Positions 43,152 to 52,793 of a DNA stretch of 64,000 bases are shown in pieces. Positions within the stretch are counted from its first letter, which is position 1; every line of letters begins with the position of its first letter. The DNA is from Clostridiales bacterium. Its GTDB lineage: Bacteria > Bacillota > Clostridia > Saccharofermentanales > Saccharofermentanaceae. The position numbers and the translations under genes are program-made. The notes below the pieces were generated by a model. The model did no database searches. It worked only from the letters and a program-made list of their open reading frames with translations, and was not told where the DNA came from. The DNA is taken from the NCBI GenBank assembly GCA_017617295.1, contig JAFZWN010000042.1, positions 1 through 64,000 of the forward strand, written 5' to 3'.

Positions 43152-44124
43152 TGAATCTCCGCTGGTCTCGGTGATAATCCCCGTATATAACTCAGAACAA
43201 TATCTGAGGCAATGTCTTGATTCCGTTATAGGTCAGACATATAAGAAACTCGAGATAATTATCGTAGATGACGGGTCGGAAGACAGTTCTCCCGATATCT
43301 GTCGTGAGTATGCTTCAAAAGATAACAGGATAAGAGTGATAGAAGAAGAGAACGGCGGTCAGGCCGTGGCAAGGAACACGGCACTTGATATTATGACCGG
43401 AGATTATGTCTTCTTTGTCGATGCCGACGATTACATAAGTTTTGATGCCATAGAAGTTCTTATACAAGAGAGCCAAAAGAGCGGTTGCCTTATAGTCCAC
43501 GGTTACGCCAGGAAGTTCTGGGAGAACGGGAAAGAGGAGAAACTTTCTTTTCCCTATAACGAGACAAAGTACTTTACCGATACTGAGGTAATGCATAATT
43601 TCTGCTATCAGAGGATCTTTTATGCAGGGCCGGTAGCAAAGATAATCCATAAGGACATAATGAGCCGTTTCAGATTTCCCGCGAACAGGGGATATGAGGA
43701 TTATGCCATAATGTACAAGGTCTTATCCGCAGCCCCGAGGACTGCTCTTATCCCGCATGTCCTGTATTATTACCGGCAGCATAGTAATTCGACCATGCAT
43801 ACGGAGTTTAATCCCAAAAAGATCGACCGGATAAGGATAGCATCCGAACTTAAGGAATTCATAGACACCAATTATCCGTCTGAATCACTGGCCGTAAAGA
43901 CCAGATTCCTTTTGGCCAATATACAGCTTTGTATGGACATTCCTTTCTCTTCTGATTATAAGCCTCTCAGGAGCGAAGTGTATGGTAACATAAAGAGCGT
44001 TAGAAAGGATGTCATCGGGGATCGCGAGAGTAAATTAAGCCTTCGGCTGATGGCAGTAACGACATATCTCGGAATACATGCCACCCTCTGTCTTGGGCGG
44101 CTATATAAGAAAGTCTTTATCTGA
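43141..44124 (+). CDS. Family 2 glycosyltransferase
   Basis: A 327-residue GT-A enzyme of the common EpsH/WaaA-like capsule type: VSVIIPVYNSEQYL, VDDGSEDSS, GGQAVARNTAL and VDADDYI. An acidic GYEDYAIMYK is the likely catalytic base region. GGGGTG precedes the ATG. It is one of the sugar-adding steps of the second polysaccharide; acceptor and donor are not predictable. Confidence 0.92.
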   Translation: MSSNESPLVSVIIPVYNSEQYLRQCLDSVIGQTYKKLEIIIVDDGSEDSSPDICREYASKDNRIRVIEEENGGQAVARNTALDIMTGDYVFFVDADDYISFDAIEVLIQESQKSGCLIVHGYARKFWENGKEEKLSFPYNETKYFTDTEVMHNFCYQRIFYAGPVAKIIHKDIMSRFRFPANRGYEDYAIMYKVLSAAPRTALIPHVLYYYRQHSNSTMHTEFNPKKIDRIRIASELKEFIDTNYPSESLAVKTRFLLANIQLCMDIPFSSDYKPLRSEVYGNIKSVRKDVIGDRESKLSLRLMAVTTYLGIHATLCLGRLYKKVFI

Positions 44125-44142
44125 TATGGGCGGGAACAGGAA

Positions 44143-45201
44143 ATGATGTTATTCATATATGCGGCTTTCATACTGATACTTCTTCCCTGCCTGTTTATGA
44201 GACTGCGGTCCTCTTCGGCATCTTCTCAGCTATTGGAGAAAAAGGACACAACATCCGTCCGCGGTATCTCGGCACTGTTCGTTATTGCAGCTCACTATTC
44301 TATATGGATCGCTCTTTTGGACGGAGTATCTTTTATCAAGCCTGTTTCACTTGGTCTGGGACAGCTGGGCGGAATGGGTGTGCTCCTGTTCTTTTTCGTT
44401 TCCGGATACGGCATAAATGAATCTTACGGAGATAAGAAAGACCTTAAAGGTTATATTCTCAAGCGCTTCCTGGGAGTGTATCTTCCTTATGTCCTTATGA
44501 AGCTGATAACGGTTACCGCCGAGATCCTCTGCGGTGTGAGTGCGGAGGACCTAGCGATCCCGTTAAGGTATCTTCAGATCCTTATTATCCCCGACTGGTT
44601 CGTACTGGTCATAGTCTTGCAGTATATCTCGTATTATCTTTGCAGCCGCTTTGTTAAGAAATATCTCATTATCGGAAGCATCGTGATCGATGCCCTGATG
44701 TCGGCTGTGTTTATCCTGACCGATAAGCCCCTTGGATGGTTCAATGCGCTCTGGCTCTTTACATTCGGTGTTCTGGTCTCAAGATATCAGCCTAAGATAC
44801 GGGAATATATCGAAAAGAGACTCATCATCTGTTCTGTTGTTTCTTTTGTCGGATTTGCGGCCTTCGGAGCACTGTTCGCCGCTCTTAAGAGCGGGGGATG
44901 GATAAATGTTGTTAAGCCTGTATCGGGAATATTCCTGTGCCTGTTCATATGCTGTCTTCTGAGAAGGATTGATCTCAGTAACCGGGTCATCATGTGGTGC
45001 GGCAAAAGATCTCTGTATCTCTATATAGTCCACATCTCGGTCTGGGATTGCCTTCGGATATATATCGGTAATCCCGCACTTCTGATATGGATATCCCTTG
45101 CGGTTACGGCGGGAGTTACTGAGGGGATATATCGGGGCGTGAGCTTTGTGGTCGGCAGGATAAAGAACGTAAGTATAGGAGATACGAAGCGTGTAGAATG
45201 A
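44143..45201 (+). CDS. Membrane O-acyltransferase (acyltransferase family 3)
   Basis: A 352-residue integral membrane protein with about ten hydrophobic segments and the family 3 marks SVRGISALFVIAAHYS (Arg40, His51) and GVLLFFFVSGYGIN. These proteins move acetyl or other acyl groups onto cell-surface sugars. As the last gene of a glycosyltransferase operon it probably decorates the polymer. GGAACAGGAA precedes a double ATG. An 8-bp inverted repeat starts at its stop codon. Confidence 0.88.
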   Translation: MMLFIYAAFILILLPCLFMRLRSSSASSQLLEKKDTTSVRGISALFVIAAHYSIWIALLDGVSFIKPVSLGLGQLGGMGVLLFFFVSGYGINESYGDKKDLKGYILKRFLGVYLPYVLMKLITVTAEILCGVSAEDLAIPLRYLQILIIPDWFVLVIVLQYISYYLCSRFVKKYLIIGSIVIDALMSAVFILTDKPLGWFNALWLFTFGVLVSRYQPKIREYIEKRLIICSVVSFVGFAAFGALFAALKSGGWINVVKPVSGIFLCLFICCLLRRIDLSNRVIMWCGKRSLYLYIVHISVWDCLRIYIGNPALLIWISLAVTAGVTEGIYRGVSFVVGRIKNVSIGDTKRVE

Positions 45202-45226
45202 ACTGTATTCATGAATCAACAGTTCA
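45199..45226. repeat. Intergenic inverted repeat
   Basis: TGAACTGT (45199-45206) and ACAGTTCA (45219-45226) are perfect complements and enclose the palindrome ATTCATGAAT (45207-45216). No T-run follows, so this is not a standard terminator; it could be an operator or an mRNA processing hairpin. Confidence 0.5.
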
Positions 45227-45295
45227 CTGTTTGGGAAAACTTGGGGTATTATATAAAAAGGTATATCCTAACTGAAGAAGAGGTGCCTGCAAAAG

Positions 45296-46297
45296 ATGTC
45301 TGATATAGATCTGATCATATACTGGGTCGACGGAAATGATCCGGAATGGCAAAAAAAGAAGGCTTCATATACTCCGGGAGCCACCTGTGATGCCGCTTCT
45401 AACCGCTACAGAGATATGGGCACCTTGAAGTATTTCTTCCGCGGAGTCGAGAAGTTTGCCCCCTGGGCGAGGAAGGTATTCTTTGTTACCGACGGTCAGA
45501 TCCCGGAATGGATGGATACCGGTAACCCCAGGCTTACGATAGTCGATCATAAGGACTATATTCCCGAGAAGTATCTTCCGGTATTCAGTTCCCACCCGAT
45601 CGAACTCAATTTCCACAGGATAGAGGGGCTTTCCGAGCATTTTGTGGTAATCAATGACGATTTCTTTTTTACGGCTCCTTCCGCCCCCGAGGACTTCTTC
45701 CAGAACGGGCTTCCCGTAGACATCATGACCGAGATGCCGCTTCAGTATAAGACGAACCATGTTTATAACAGGATCCTGTTTAATAACTATGACACGATAG
45801 GAAAATACTTTCCCGATCGTAAGGAATACAAAAAGAGACTTAAGAATAAGATGCTGTCGCCCAAGTACGGAGCCTATTTCTTTTATAATCTTATTACTTA
45901 TATGCTCCCGTATTCGGGATTTTGGGGAGTGCACACCCCTCACTTCATGAGACCGTACAGAAAAACCGACTTCATCAAGATGTGGGAGATGGAGGGAGAA
46001 CTCCTGGATCGTACATGCAGTTCCCGTTTCCGTTCGGAGAACGATGTAAGCATCTATCTGATCAGGCTCTGGAACATCATGAACGGGGATTTTGTTCCCG
46101 GAAACATCTTTAAGATGGGACATGCGATAGTCCTCAAAAAGGATGATCCCGGTATTTATTCGGAGATCAGGAGCGGCAAGCATAAAATGCTCTGCCTAAA
46201 TGACGAGCTCAGCGACAGCGACTTTGACGCCGTAAGCGCCAAGATCTGCAGTGCTTTTGAAGATCTGCTCCCGGAAAAGTCGGGATTTGAGAAATGA
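45296..46297 (+). CDS. Stealth-family sugar-phosphate transferase (copy 1)
   Basis: A 333-residue Stealth protein. Conserved region 1 is IDLIIYWVDGNDPEW (4-18). Region 2 includes NRYRDMGTLKYFFRGVEKFA, ARKVFFVTDGQIPEW, HKDYIPEKYLPVFSS, HRIEGLSEHFVVINDD and FFFTAP. Later marks are the HTPHFMRPY region and NEDVS-like SENDVSIYL. Family members transfer a sugar 1-phosphate from a nucleotide sugar to a glycan, making phosphodiester links in capsules. GAGGTG is the ribosome binding site. Coupled by ATGA to the Gtf3-like gene, an arrangement repeated at 59103-62271. Confidence 0.93.
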   Translation: MSDIDLIIYWVDGNDPEWQKKKASYTPGATCDAASNRYRDMGTLKYFFRGVEKFAPWARKVFFVTDGQIPEWMDTGNPRLTIVDHKDYIPEKYLPVFSSHPIELNFHRIEGLSEHFVVINDDFFFTAPSAPEDFFQNGLPVDIMTEMPLQYKTNHVYNRILFNNYDTIGKYFPDRKEYKKRLKNKMLSPKYGAYFFYNLITYMLPYSGFWGVHTPHFMRPYRKTDFIKMWEMEGELLDRTCSSRFRSENDVSIYLIRLWNIMNGDFVPGNIFKMGHAIVLKKDDPGIYSEIRSGKHKMLCLNDELSDSDFDAVSAKICSAFEDLLPEKSGFEK

Positions 46298-47361
46298 GAA
46301 CATACGTAAGAGAACCCGAATACGACGGCCTCGATGCCGTCACCGCCAGGAGCAAGGCGAGATACGATGCCCAGGTCATAATGGATCAGATGAGTTTTCA
46401 GTCATTTTCCTTAGGAGCGGGCAGAAAAGACGATACTCACGGCATTAAAAGGATCCTGTGGCATATACATACACACGGACTCTGGAAAGAAAAGACCAAA
46501 TATCTTAAAGAAGGAGATATTTTCCTTATCCAGAGCCCCTGTACCGACTTCGAGTTCTTCTTCCCCGGGCTTGTTAAGAAGCTTGTAAAGCGTAAAGTCA
46601 GGGTGATCCTTCTGATCCACGATCTCGAACGATACCGTCATATGAAGGATAAGAACAGTTCTCTCGGCCGGAAGCTCCGCTTCCGGGCAGAGGAGAAGAC
46701 CCTTATCTACGCCTCATCTCTGATAGTTCATAACGATAAGATGAAAGCTGACCTGGCAGGATCGGGAATAGACGATAAAAAGATGGTCTCTCTCGAGATA
46801 TTTGATTATCTGGCTGCTGAAGCTGATACGGCGGAACGTAAAAACGCCGTTGATATGCCGCTGATCGTGGCCGGCAACCTTTCCAAAGCCAAATCCGGAT
46901 ATCTATACGAACTGCCTGATAATACCGAGTTTAATCTCTTCGGCATGGGGTATAGCGGAGAACCGAAGCCAAATATCAACATAAAAGGATCGTTTAAACC
47001 TGAAGAACTGCCAAGTAAGCTTGACGGCAGCTTCGGCCTCGTGTGGGACGGTCCCTCAGCCGAGTCCTGTATAGGAGCCACCGGAGAATACCTGAAGATA
47101 AATAATCCCCATAAGACCTCGCTCTACCTGGCGTCGGGAATCCCGGTCGCCATCTGGAAAGAGGCCGCACTGGCGAAGCTTATAGAAGAGAACGGCTGCG
47201 GGATAACTCTTGAAAATATCGGGGAAGCAAAGGAAAAGGCTGAGAAGATAAGTCCCGAAGAGTACGGGAAGATGGTCGGGAATACCAGGCGGATAGGAGC
47301 TAAACTTCGGGCCGGCTATTATCTCAAAACCGCAATAAGTAAAGCAATTGACATGGGATAA
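46294..47361 (+). CDS. Gtf3-like glycosyltransferase (galactofuranosyl/glucosyl type, copy 1)
   Basis: A 355-residue GT-B protein of the group that includes streptococcal Gtf3 and bacterial galactofuranosyltransferases: HIHTHGLW, VILLIHDLERYR, SLIVHNDKM, IVAGNLSKAKSGYLY, FGLVWDGPSAESC, GEYLKINNPHKTSLYLASG and PVAIWKEAALAK. The copy at 61228-62271 shares these marks. The donor (UDP-glucose, UDP-galactofuranose or other) cannot be read. The frame starts inside the Stealth stop codon. Confidence 0.85.
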   Translation: MRTYVREPEYDGLDAVTARSKARYDAQVIMDQMSFQSFSLGAGRKDDTHGIKRILWHIHTHGLWKEKTKYLKEGDIFLIQSPCTDFEFFFPGLVKKLVKRKVRVILLIHDLERYRHMKDKNSSLGRKLRFRAEEKTLIYASSLIVHNDKMKADLAGSGIDDKKMVSLEIFDYLAAEADTAERKNAVDMPLIVAGNLSKAKSGYLYELPDNTEFNLFGMGYSGEPKPNINIKGSFKPEELPSKLDGSFGLVWDGPSAESCIGATGEYLKINNPHKTSLYLASGIPVAIWKEAALAKLIEENGCGITLENIGEAKEKAEKISPEEYGKMVGNTRRIGAKLRAGYYLKTAISKAIDMG

Positions 47362-47405
47362 AACAAAATAAGTGATAGAATCGTATATAGAGTGAGATTT
47401 GTAAC

Positions 47406-48794
47406 ATGAACAGTAAAGGCGGCGCCAGAACAAAACATTTGGATTTTATTATCCTGGATCTGTTAAGTATCCAGGTCGCTTTTGTGTTGGCGGGGTTCAT
47501 CTTCTGGAGTAAGATAGGCAGTATTCTCGATCTCTATTGGATCATCGACGGTGCTATATCGATCCTATATCTCTTAGTAGTGCTTTTTAACGCACCTCAC
47601 AGCAGCATCATGAGAAGAGGGTACCTTAAGGAACTGTGGAGTGTCATAGTTACTAACATCTGGATGATGCTTTCCCTTCTGGCTATCCTTTTTGCGTTCA
47701 AGGAATCTGCTACATATTCCCGAGTATTCCTGGGAGCCTTTTCAATAGCTGATGTACTGGTAATGTTTATTTTCAGATGCATCTGGAAAAAAGTTCTCCG
47801 GATGCGCTTCAAAAAAGACAATTCCAAAGTCCTGATAATAGGATATAAAGATAATCTTGAAGAGTTCATTAATGCTCTGAAGAAAGACAACATCGGTTAC
47901 TATCTCTACAGGGGCGTGGTGTTGCTCGACGGAGACAATGAAGAGACCTTTATGGATATTCCGGTAGCTCCTCTCGAGGGAATACTGGATTATGTCAAAG
48001 AACATGTCGTAAATGAAGTGTATATCCTGGGCAGATCCAATGAGAATGAGAGTCTGGCCGATCAGTTCCTAGATATGGGTATCATGGTCCATGTTGTACT
48101 TAATTATGAGGTTCTCGATCTTACAAATGCACAGCTCGAGCAGATCGACAGATATGCTGTTCTTACTGCCAGCATCAGCAGAGGAACGTTTGGAGAACTC
48201 TTTATAAAGAGAGTGTTTGATATATTCGTATCGATAATCGGACTAGTCTTTACCGGTCTATTCACTCTTATCTTCGGCCCGATCATCTATCTTCAATCTC
48301 CCGGCCCGATATTCTTCTCTCAGAAGAGAGTAGGCAAGAACGGCAAGTTCTTTAAGATGTATAAATTCCGTTCCATGTATATGGATGCTGAAGAGCGTAA
48401 GAAGGAACTTATGGATCAGAATCAGATGAATGGTCTTATGTTCAAGATGGATAACGACCCCAGGATCATCCCGATCGGTAAGTTCCTCAGAAAGACCAGT
48501 ATCGATGAATTTCCCCAGTTCTGGAATATCTTCAAGGGGGATATGAGCCTTGTTGGTACCAGGCCTCCTACGCTCGATGAATTCGAACAATACGAATCCC
48601 ATCATCTGAGCAGACTGGCAATAAAGCCCGGGCTTACCGGTATGTGGCAGACCTCGGGAAGGTCAGATATAACTGACTTTGAAGAGATAGTAAGGCTTGA
48701 TAATGAATATATCAGGAATTTCTCGCTTGGTTTGGATATAAAGCTTATATTCAAGACGTTTACCGCTGTTTTGTTCGGCAAGGGGTCGAAATAA
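47406..48794 (+). CDS. Initiating sugar phosphotransferase of the second locus (CpsE/WbaP type)
   Basis: A 462-residue polyprenyl glycosylphosphotransferase. Four hydrophobic segments (about 18-115), a CoA-binding-like middle domain, and a C-terminal sugar transferase domain (about 260-460): KRVFDIFVS, GPIFFSQKRVG, MYKFRSM, GKFLRKTSIDEFPQF, VGTRPPTLDE and KPGLTGMWQ. It transfers hexose 1-phosphate to undecaprenyl phosphate to begin each repeat unit. It is distinct from the 21722-23158 enzyme, so the window has one primer per polysaccharide locus. The ribosome binding site is weak (GAGTGAG). Confidence 0.93.
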   Translation: MNSKGGARTKHLDFIILDLLSIQVAFVLAGFIFWSKIGSILDLYWIIDGAISILYLLVVLFNAPHSSIMRRGYLKELWSVIVTNIWMMLSLLAILFAFKESATYSRVFLGAFSIADVLVMFIFRCIWKKVLRMRFKKDNSKVLIIGYKDNLEEFINALKKDNIGYYLYRGVVLLDGDNEETFMDIPVAPLEGILDYVKEHVVNEVYILGRSNENESLADQFLDMGIMVHVVLNYEVLDLTNAQLEQIDRYAVLTASISRGTFGELFIKRVFDIFVSIIGLVFTGLFTLIFGPIIYLQSPGPIFFSQKRVGKNGKFFKMYKFRSMYMDAEERKKELMDQNQMNGLMFKMDNDPRIIPIGKFLRKTSIDEFPQFWNIFKGDMSLVGTRPPTLDEFEQYESHHLSRLAIKPGLTGMWQTSGRSDITDFEEIVRLDNEYIRNFSLGLDIKLIFKTFTAVLFGKGSK

Positions 48795-48802
48795 CGAAAA
48801 GC

Positions 48803-48831
48803 AAGACAAAACCGACAACATATATTATAAT
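48803..48831 (+). promoter_or_regulatory. Promoter of the Wzz-like gene
   Basis: AAGACA (48803-48808, four of six matches) and a perfect TATAAT (48826-48831) are 17 bases apart in the 73-bp gap. Confidence 0.6.
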
Positions 48832-48867
48832 ATAGCGGATTTCAATGAATGATACGGGGGATCCCTT

Positions 48868-50223
48868 ATGTATAAGACAACCGGCAGAGAGTGCTTTTTC
48901 TATATACTTCGCAAGTGGAAGATAATGCTTAGTCTTGGAATTATTGTCGGAATCCTTCTCGGAGGATATACATTAGCAAAGACGATCATCAATTGGGACA
49001 GGAATAAGAGCGAGATCGAAGAGGCCCAGGCTGCTTACGACGAGATGACTTTATATCTGAGCGGTGTACAGGATTTCTATAACAAGCAGATAGATGATAA
49101 GCAGAGACTCCTTGAAGAATACAGAAGTTCATTGGATAGCAACCCCATCCTCTCATATGATTCCACTAACATTGGAATGGCTTATGCGGATATTGTTCTT
49201 GATGCATTTAATTCTGATGGATCAGCCAGAGAGATCACAGACGATTATCTTAACGTATTTAGGACTGTGGTAGAAGATAATCTTGACTGGGAAGCTATTG
49301 CTCAAAACGGAAATCTTGACGAGGAATATGTCAAAGATCTGTACGGAGCCTGGTATTGGGGATCTACAAACCGAATGATGAGAGTTCGTTTCTATTCCGA
49401 TAACGAGACCAAGGCAACGGCAATGCTTGAGGAGTATCTTGCTCAGGCAGAAGCGATGCACGATCTGCTCGTTCGTCAAATGGGCGAATTTGAAATGTCG
49501 TCACTTAATATATTGAGCCGCACCGATAATGATGGCGGATTCGCTTCCATACAGCAGAATATCTTAAACAAGGTTGACGGATATCAGGGCGATATCGATG
49601 CTCTTAATGAAACCATAGCAGGATTGCCGTATCCGGCTGTCCCTCCGCAGATTCCCACGCCCGGTAAAATAGTATTGAGTGTAGGTAAGCATGCGGCAGT
49701 AGGGTTCGGCGCTGTTGTAGTTGCACTGATAGTTCTATATTATCTATTATTCTATTTGAACGGCAGACTGCATTCTACAAGCGAATCGGAATACTATTCT
49801 GGTTCAGCAGCAATCTCTTACGAGCCTGACTCCAAGAAGAAAAACAAAGGTATCGATAAGTGGATTGCTTCCATGGATACTAAGACTTTACTATATCCTC
49901 AGGCTGAAGCTGTCCACAGAGTTCTTCTTAATGCCAAGCTTGTTGCACCGGAAGCAGAGAAGATAATGTTTACCGGTCTTGACAGTGACAAGGAGATTCA
50001 GGATCTTAAGAATATCCTTACCGAGATCAAGGGAATGAGCTTCAAATTTGGACTTGAAAAGAATCTTCTTACAAACAGGGAATCCCTTGACCATTTGGCT
50101 GTATATGATGCTGTTGTACTTGTTGAGAAACTCGACAAAACGGATGTCGAACTTCTGAAGAAAGAAATTGAACTTATAAGGCTTTCCGGAAAGAAGATCG
50201 TTGGAGTATTAATGGTTCGATAG
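48868..50223 (+). CDS. Wzz-like chain-length protein fused to an inactive tyrosine-kinase-like domain
   Basis: A 451-residue protein with membrane segments at about 20-40 and 274-296 and a largely helical extracytoplasmic loop between them, the Wzz/CapA layout. The cytoplasmic C-terminus (340-451) follows the frame of CpsD-type BY-kinases: AEAVHRVLLNAKLV, then KIMFTGLDSDKEI (365-377), and finally YDAVVLVEKLDKTD and GKKIVGVLMV. Where a kinase has the P-loop GEGKS it has DSDKE, and no Tyr cluster ends the protein. It likely sets glycan length as a structural scaffold without ATP turnover. GGGGGAT precedes the ATG. Confidence 0.75.
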   Translation: MYKTTGRECFFYILRKWKIMLSLGIIVGILLGGYTLAKTIINWDRNKSEIEEAQAAYDEMTLYLSGVQDFYNKQIDDKQRLLEEYRSSLDSNPILSYDSTNIGMAYADIVLDAFNSDGSAREITDDYLNVFRTVVEDNLDWEAIAQNGNLDEEYVKDLYGAWYWGSTNRMMRVRFYSDNETKATAMLEEYLAQAEAMHDLLVRQMGEFEMSSLNILSRTDNDGGFASIQQNILNKVDGYQGDIDALNETIAGLPYPAVPPQIPTPGKIVLSVGKHAAVGFGAVVVALIVLYYLLFYLNGRLHSTSESEYYSGSAAISYEPDSKKKNKGIDKWIASMDTKTLLYPQAEAVHRVLLNAKLVAPEAEKIMFTGLDSDKEIQDLKNILTEIKGMSFKFGLEKNLLTNRESLDHLAVYDAVVLVEKLDKTDVELLKKEIELIRLSGKKIVGVLMVR

Positions 50224-50322
50224 AAATCAGAAAAATATAGTGGTCCGTTTGTTCTATTAGTATCGCTCTTGGATCTATTATATTTTGGTTAAAATGGAAA
50301 CTAACAAAGTTAAGGAGAGAGC

Positions 50323-51036
50323 ATGGAAAAGTTATTTATTGTTATGCCTGCTTATAACGAGGAAGAGAATATAAAGTCAGTGGTCGAACAATGGTATCCT
50401 ATTTTGGCAGGAAAAGCAGATGATTCACGTCTTGTTATCGCTGATAGTGGTAGTAGTGATAAAACACATGAACTCCTTGTTGAAATGACTAAAAAGGAAT
50501 ATCCCCAAATAGATATATTGTCAGACACTAATCAATATCATGGGCCCAAGGTTATAGCCTTATATGATTATGCTATTCAAAATGGGGCAGATTACATATT
50601 TCAGACTGATTCAGATGGACAAACGAATCCAGCTGAATTTGATGCATTTTGGGATGAACGTGATAGATATGATGGTATATTTGGTAACAGAACAGTAAGA
50701 GGAGATGGTAAAGATAGAGCTTTTGTAGAGAGAGTAGTATGTTTTCTTTTAAAAGTATATTTTGGGGTCAACCTACCGGATGCCAATGCGCCGTTTCGCT
50801 TAATGAAGGCCGATGTAGTAAAAAAATATTTATATAAGATGCCATCGGAATATAATCTCCCAAACATAATGATGACTACATATTATGCAAAGAATAAAGA
50901 AAAAATGGAATTCAAAGAGATATCTTTTAAGCCCAGACAAGGAGGGGTGAATTCAATTAACATTCCACGTATTATAAAGATAGGCTGGAAAGCATTAGGC
51001 GATTTTAGAAGATTCAAGAAGGATATGTATTTGTAG
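50323..51036 (+). CDS. Family 2 glycosyltransferase, short DPM-like
   Basis: A 237-residue GT-A enzyme with no membrane tail: FIVMPAYNEEENI, IADSGSSDKT, metal motif TDSDGQT, and NAPFRLMK as in dolichol-phosphate mannosyltransferase relatives. It may make a polyprenyl-phosphate sugar for the GT-C protein next to it. AAGGAGAG gives a strong ribosome binding site. Codon use is clearly more A/T-ending than in genes before 50 kb. Confidence 0.88.
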   Translation: MEKLFIVMPAYNEEENIKSVVEQWYPILAGKADDSRLVIADSGSSDKTHELLVEMTKKEYPQIDILSDTNQYHGPKVIALYDYAIQNGADYIFQTDSDGQTNPAEFDAFWDERDRYDGIFGNRTVRGDGKDRAFVERVVCFLLKVYFGVNLPDANAPFRLMKADVVKKYLYKMPSEYNLPNIMMTTYYAKNKEKMEFKEISFKPRQGGVNSINIPRIIKIGWKALGDFRRFKKDMYL

Positions 51037-51152
51037 ATAATATTGCATTGGTATTATATTTCGAGGCAATAATCAACATTATTTCTGGATGCATCTCTGA
51101 AATTGAAACAGTAACTTCAAAAGAAATAGAAAGCAACAACAAACCGTGTTAA

Positions 51153-52691
51153 ATGATGCAAATGAACAAAAATACTATTACACATAAATCACCTAACGCT
51201 ACTTTTAATAGTATTGTTTTCAAGAATAAAGAGAACATATCGGCACTCCTAATATCAGTAATGTTGGCTTTAATCTTTGGGTTTAACAGTCCTTTACATC
51301 CGTGGATCAAAGGAGAAGCCGGGGTGGATTCCAGCGTTTTCAAAACAGTGACCATGATGATGGAACGTGGTTACATGCCTTATAGGGATTCTTTTGATCA
51401 CAAAGGTCCCGTCATATATATATTTAACTGGTTCGGAAACAGATTATGTCCATATATCGGAATATGGATAATTGAAATAATAGCAATTACCATTACTTTT
51501 TTTCTTATGTATAAGATCGCACGTTTATCTTGTGGTATTACTGCATCTTTTATATCTGCTTTAACCGCCGTGTCTCTTTTGTTTATTTACTATGAGGGCG
51601 GGAATTTTACTGAAGAATATGCTATGCCTTGTATAGCAGCAGGATTATATTATTTTCTTGATTATCTGATAAATAACAAAATAAATAATAAAAGAATAAT
51701 AATTTCCGGAATATGTCTTGGAATAGTTTTGATGCTGAGACCAAATATGATTTCTGTGTGGATCGTATATTGTGTGATGATCGCAATTGTTTTGACAAAA
51801 AAGAAGGAGTTTAAAAAATTACTTGGTTTTGCTTTATGGTTCTCCTTGGGAATTGCAGTTGTGATCGTGCCGGTGCTCATATGGTTAATTGCGAATAACG
51901 ATCTGTATTACTTTTTTCAAGATTATATTATCTTTAACAGGAAATACACGTCTACTGAGGGTGGAAGAATTCTGTTTTCTTCAAAGTGGAGTGCATTTTT
52001 CCATTTTTCCGAGTCATCGGTATATATCATTGCACTCTTCAGCATCCTGTACCATCTAAGGAATAAAAAAGCAATCAATATCTCATATTTGGTCTATCTT
52101 GTATTGACTGTTGTACTTATGGTCATGAGCGGTCAAATATATGGTCATTACGGAATGATCTTGGTGCCTGCTGTTGTATATCCTATAAGTTTGGTTTTTG
52201 GTGATGTTCAGCGCATTAAGGAAACTAACACATCCCAAGCGCTAATTATACTGATTTCTTTGTATCTGTTGAGCGTAATGATAATGCCAAATTGGCTCGG
52301 AACAATAAAGGGGATAGCTTCTATTTACGAAAAGAAGGATGATATCTCTAATAATAGTTTAGCAACGGAATTTAAATATATTATCGAAAACACTACTGAT
52401 GAGGATGATAAAATTTCTGTGTATGGGAATTGGGATATTATATATGTTTTAAGTAATAGGGCGCATGCAACCAGATATTCATATCTTTTTCCTATTGGAC
52501 AGGTTATGCCGGAGATTATGGATGAGTATATGGAGAGTCTTCAAGAAGAATTACCGCGGATTATTATTGTTCAAAATGGCAGATACGATGAAAACATTCA
52601 ATCATTTTTGGATGATAACGATTATCAGCTAAGATATTCCAGTAATCCAAATAATCAATCCGATAGTTATATGCTGTTCATAAAGAAGTAA
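51153..52691 (+). CDS. GT-C (family 39-like) membrane glycosyltransferase
   Basis: A 512-residue protein with about 11 hydrophobic segments. The first long loop holds GEAGVDSSVFKTV (Asp59) and GYMPYRDSFDHKGP (Asp79, Asp82), the acidic loop of ArnT/PMT-type transferases that use polyprenyl-phosphate sugars. A soluble C-terminal part starts near 400. The GT2 gene upstream could supply its lipid-linked donor. No Shine-Dalgarno sequence precedes the double ATG. A+T-rich like its neighbour. A strong hairpin terminator follows. Confidence 0.82.
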   Translation: MMQMNKNTITHKSPNATFNSIVFKNKENISALLISVMLALIFGFNSPLHPWIKGEAGVDSSVFKTVTMMMERGYMPYRDSFDHKGPVIYIFNWFGNRLCPYIGIWIIEIIAITITFFLMYKIARLSCGITASFISALTAVSLLFIYYEGGNFTEEYAMPCIAAGLYYFLDYLINNKINNKRIIISGICLGIVLMLRPNMISVWIVYCVMIAIVLTKKKEFKKLLGFALWFSLGIAVVIVPVLIWLIANNDLYYFFQDYIIFNRKYTSTEGGRILFSSKWSAFFHFSESSVYIIALFSILYHLRNKKAINISYLVYLVLTVVLMVMSGQIYGHYGMILVPAVVYPISLVFGDVQRIKETNTSQALIILISLYLLSVMIMPNWLGTIKGIASIYEKKDDISNNSLATEFKYIIENTTDEDDKISVYGNWDIIYVLSNRAHATRYSYLFPIGQVMPEIMDEYMESLQEELPRIIIVQNGRYDENIQSFLDDNDYQLRYSSNPNNQSDSYMLFIKK

Positions 52692-52729
52692 AGTTGATCT
52701 ATAGCGTCACTCCGGGTCGCATGAAGCGG

Positions 52730-52768
52730 AACAGCATGCCGTTTCCGATAGAACGGCATGCTGTTTTT
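52730..52768 (+). terminator. Rho-independent terminator
   Basis: A perfect 14-pair stem (AACAGCATGCCGTT, 52730-52743, with its complement at 52752-52765) around an eight-base loop, then a T-run. It lies between convergent genes. Confidence 0.93.
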
Positions 52769-52793
52769 GTAGAATTTGTAATTCATTAGTAGC

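Noticed and set aside
45199-45240. Terminator after the acyltransferase gene
   Set aside because: The hairpin is not followed by a run of T residues.
47348-47381. Promoter TTGACA...TAGAAT before the 47406 transferase
   Set aside because: The boxes are 22 bases apart, too far for a normal promoter.
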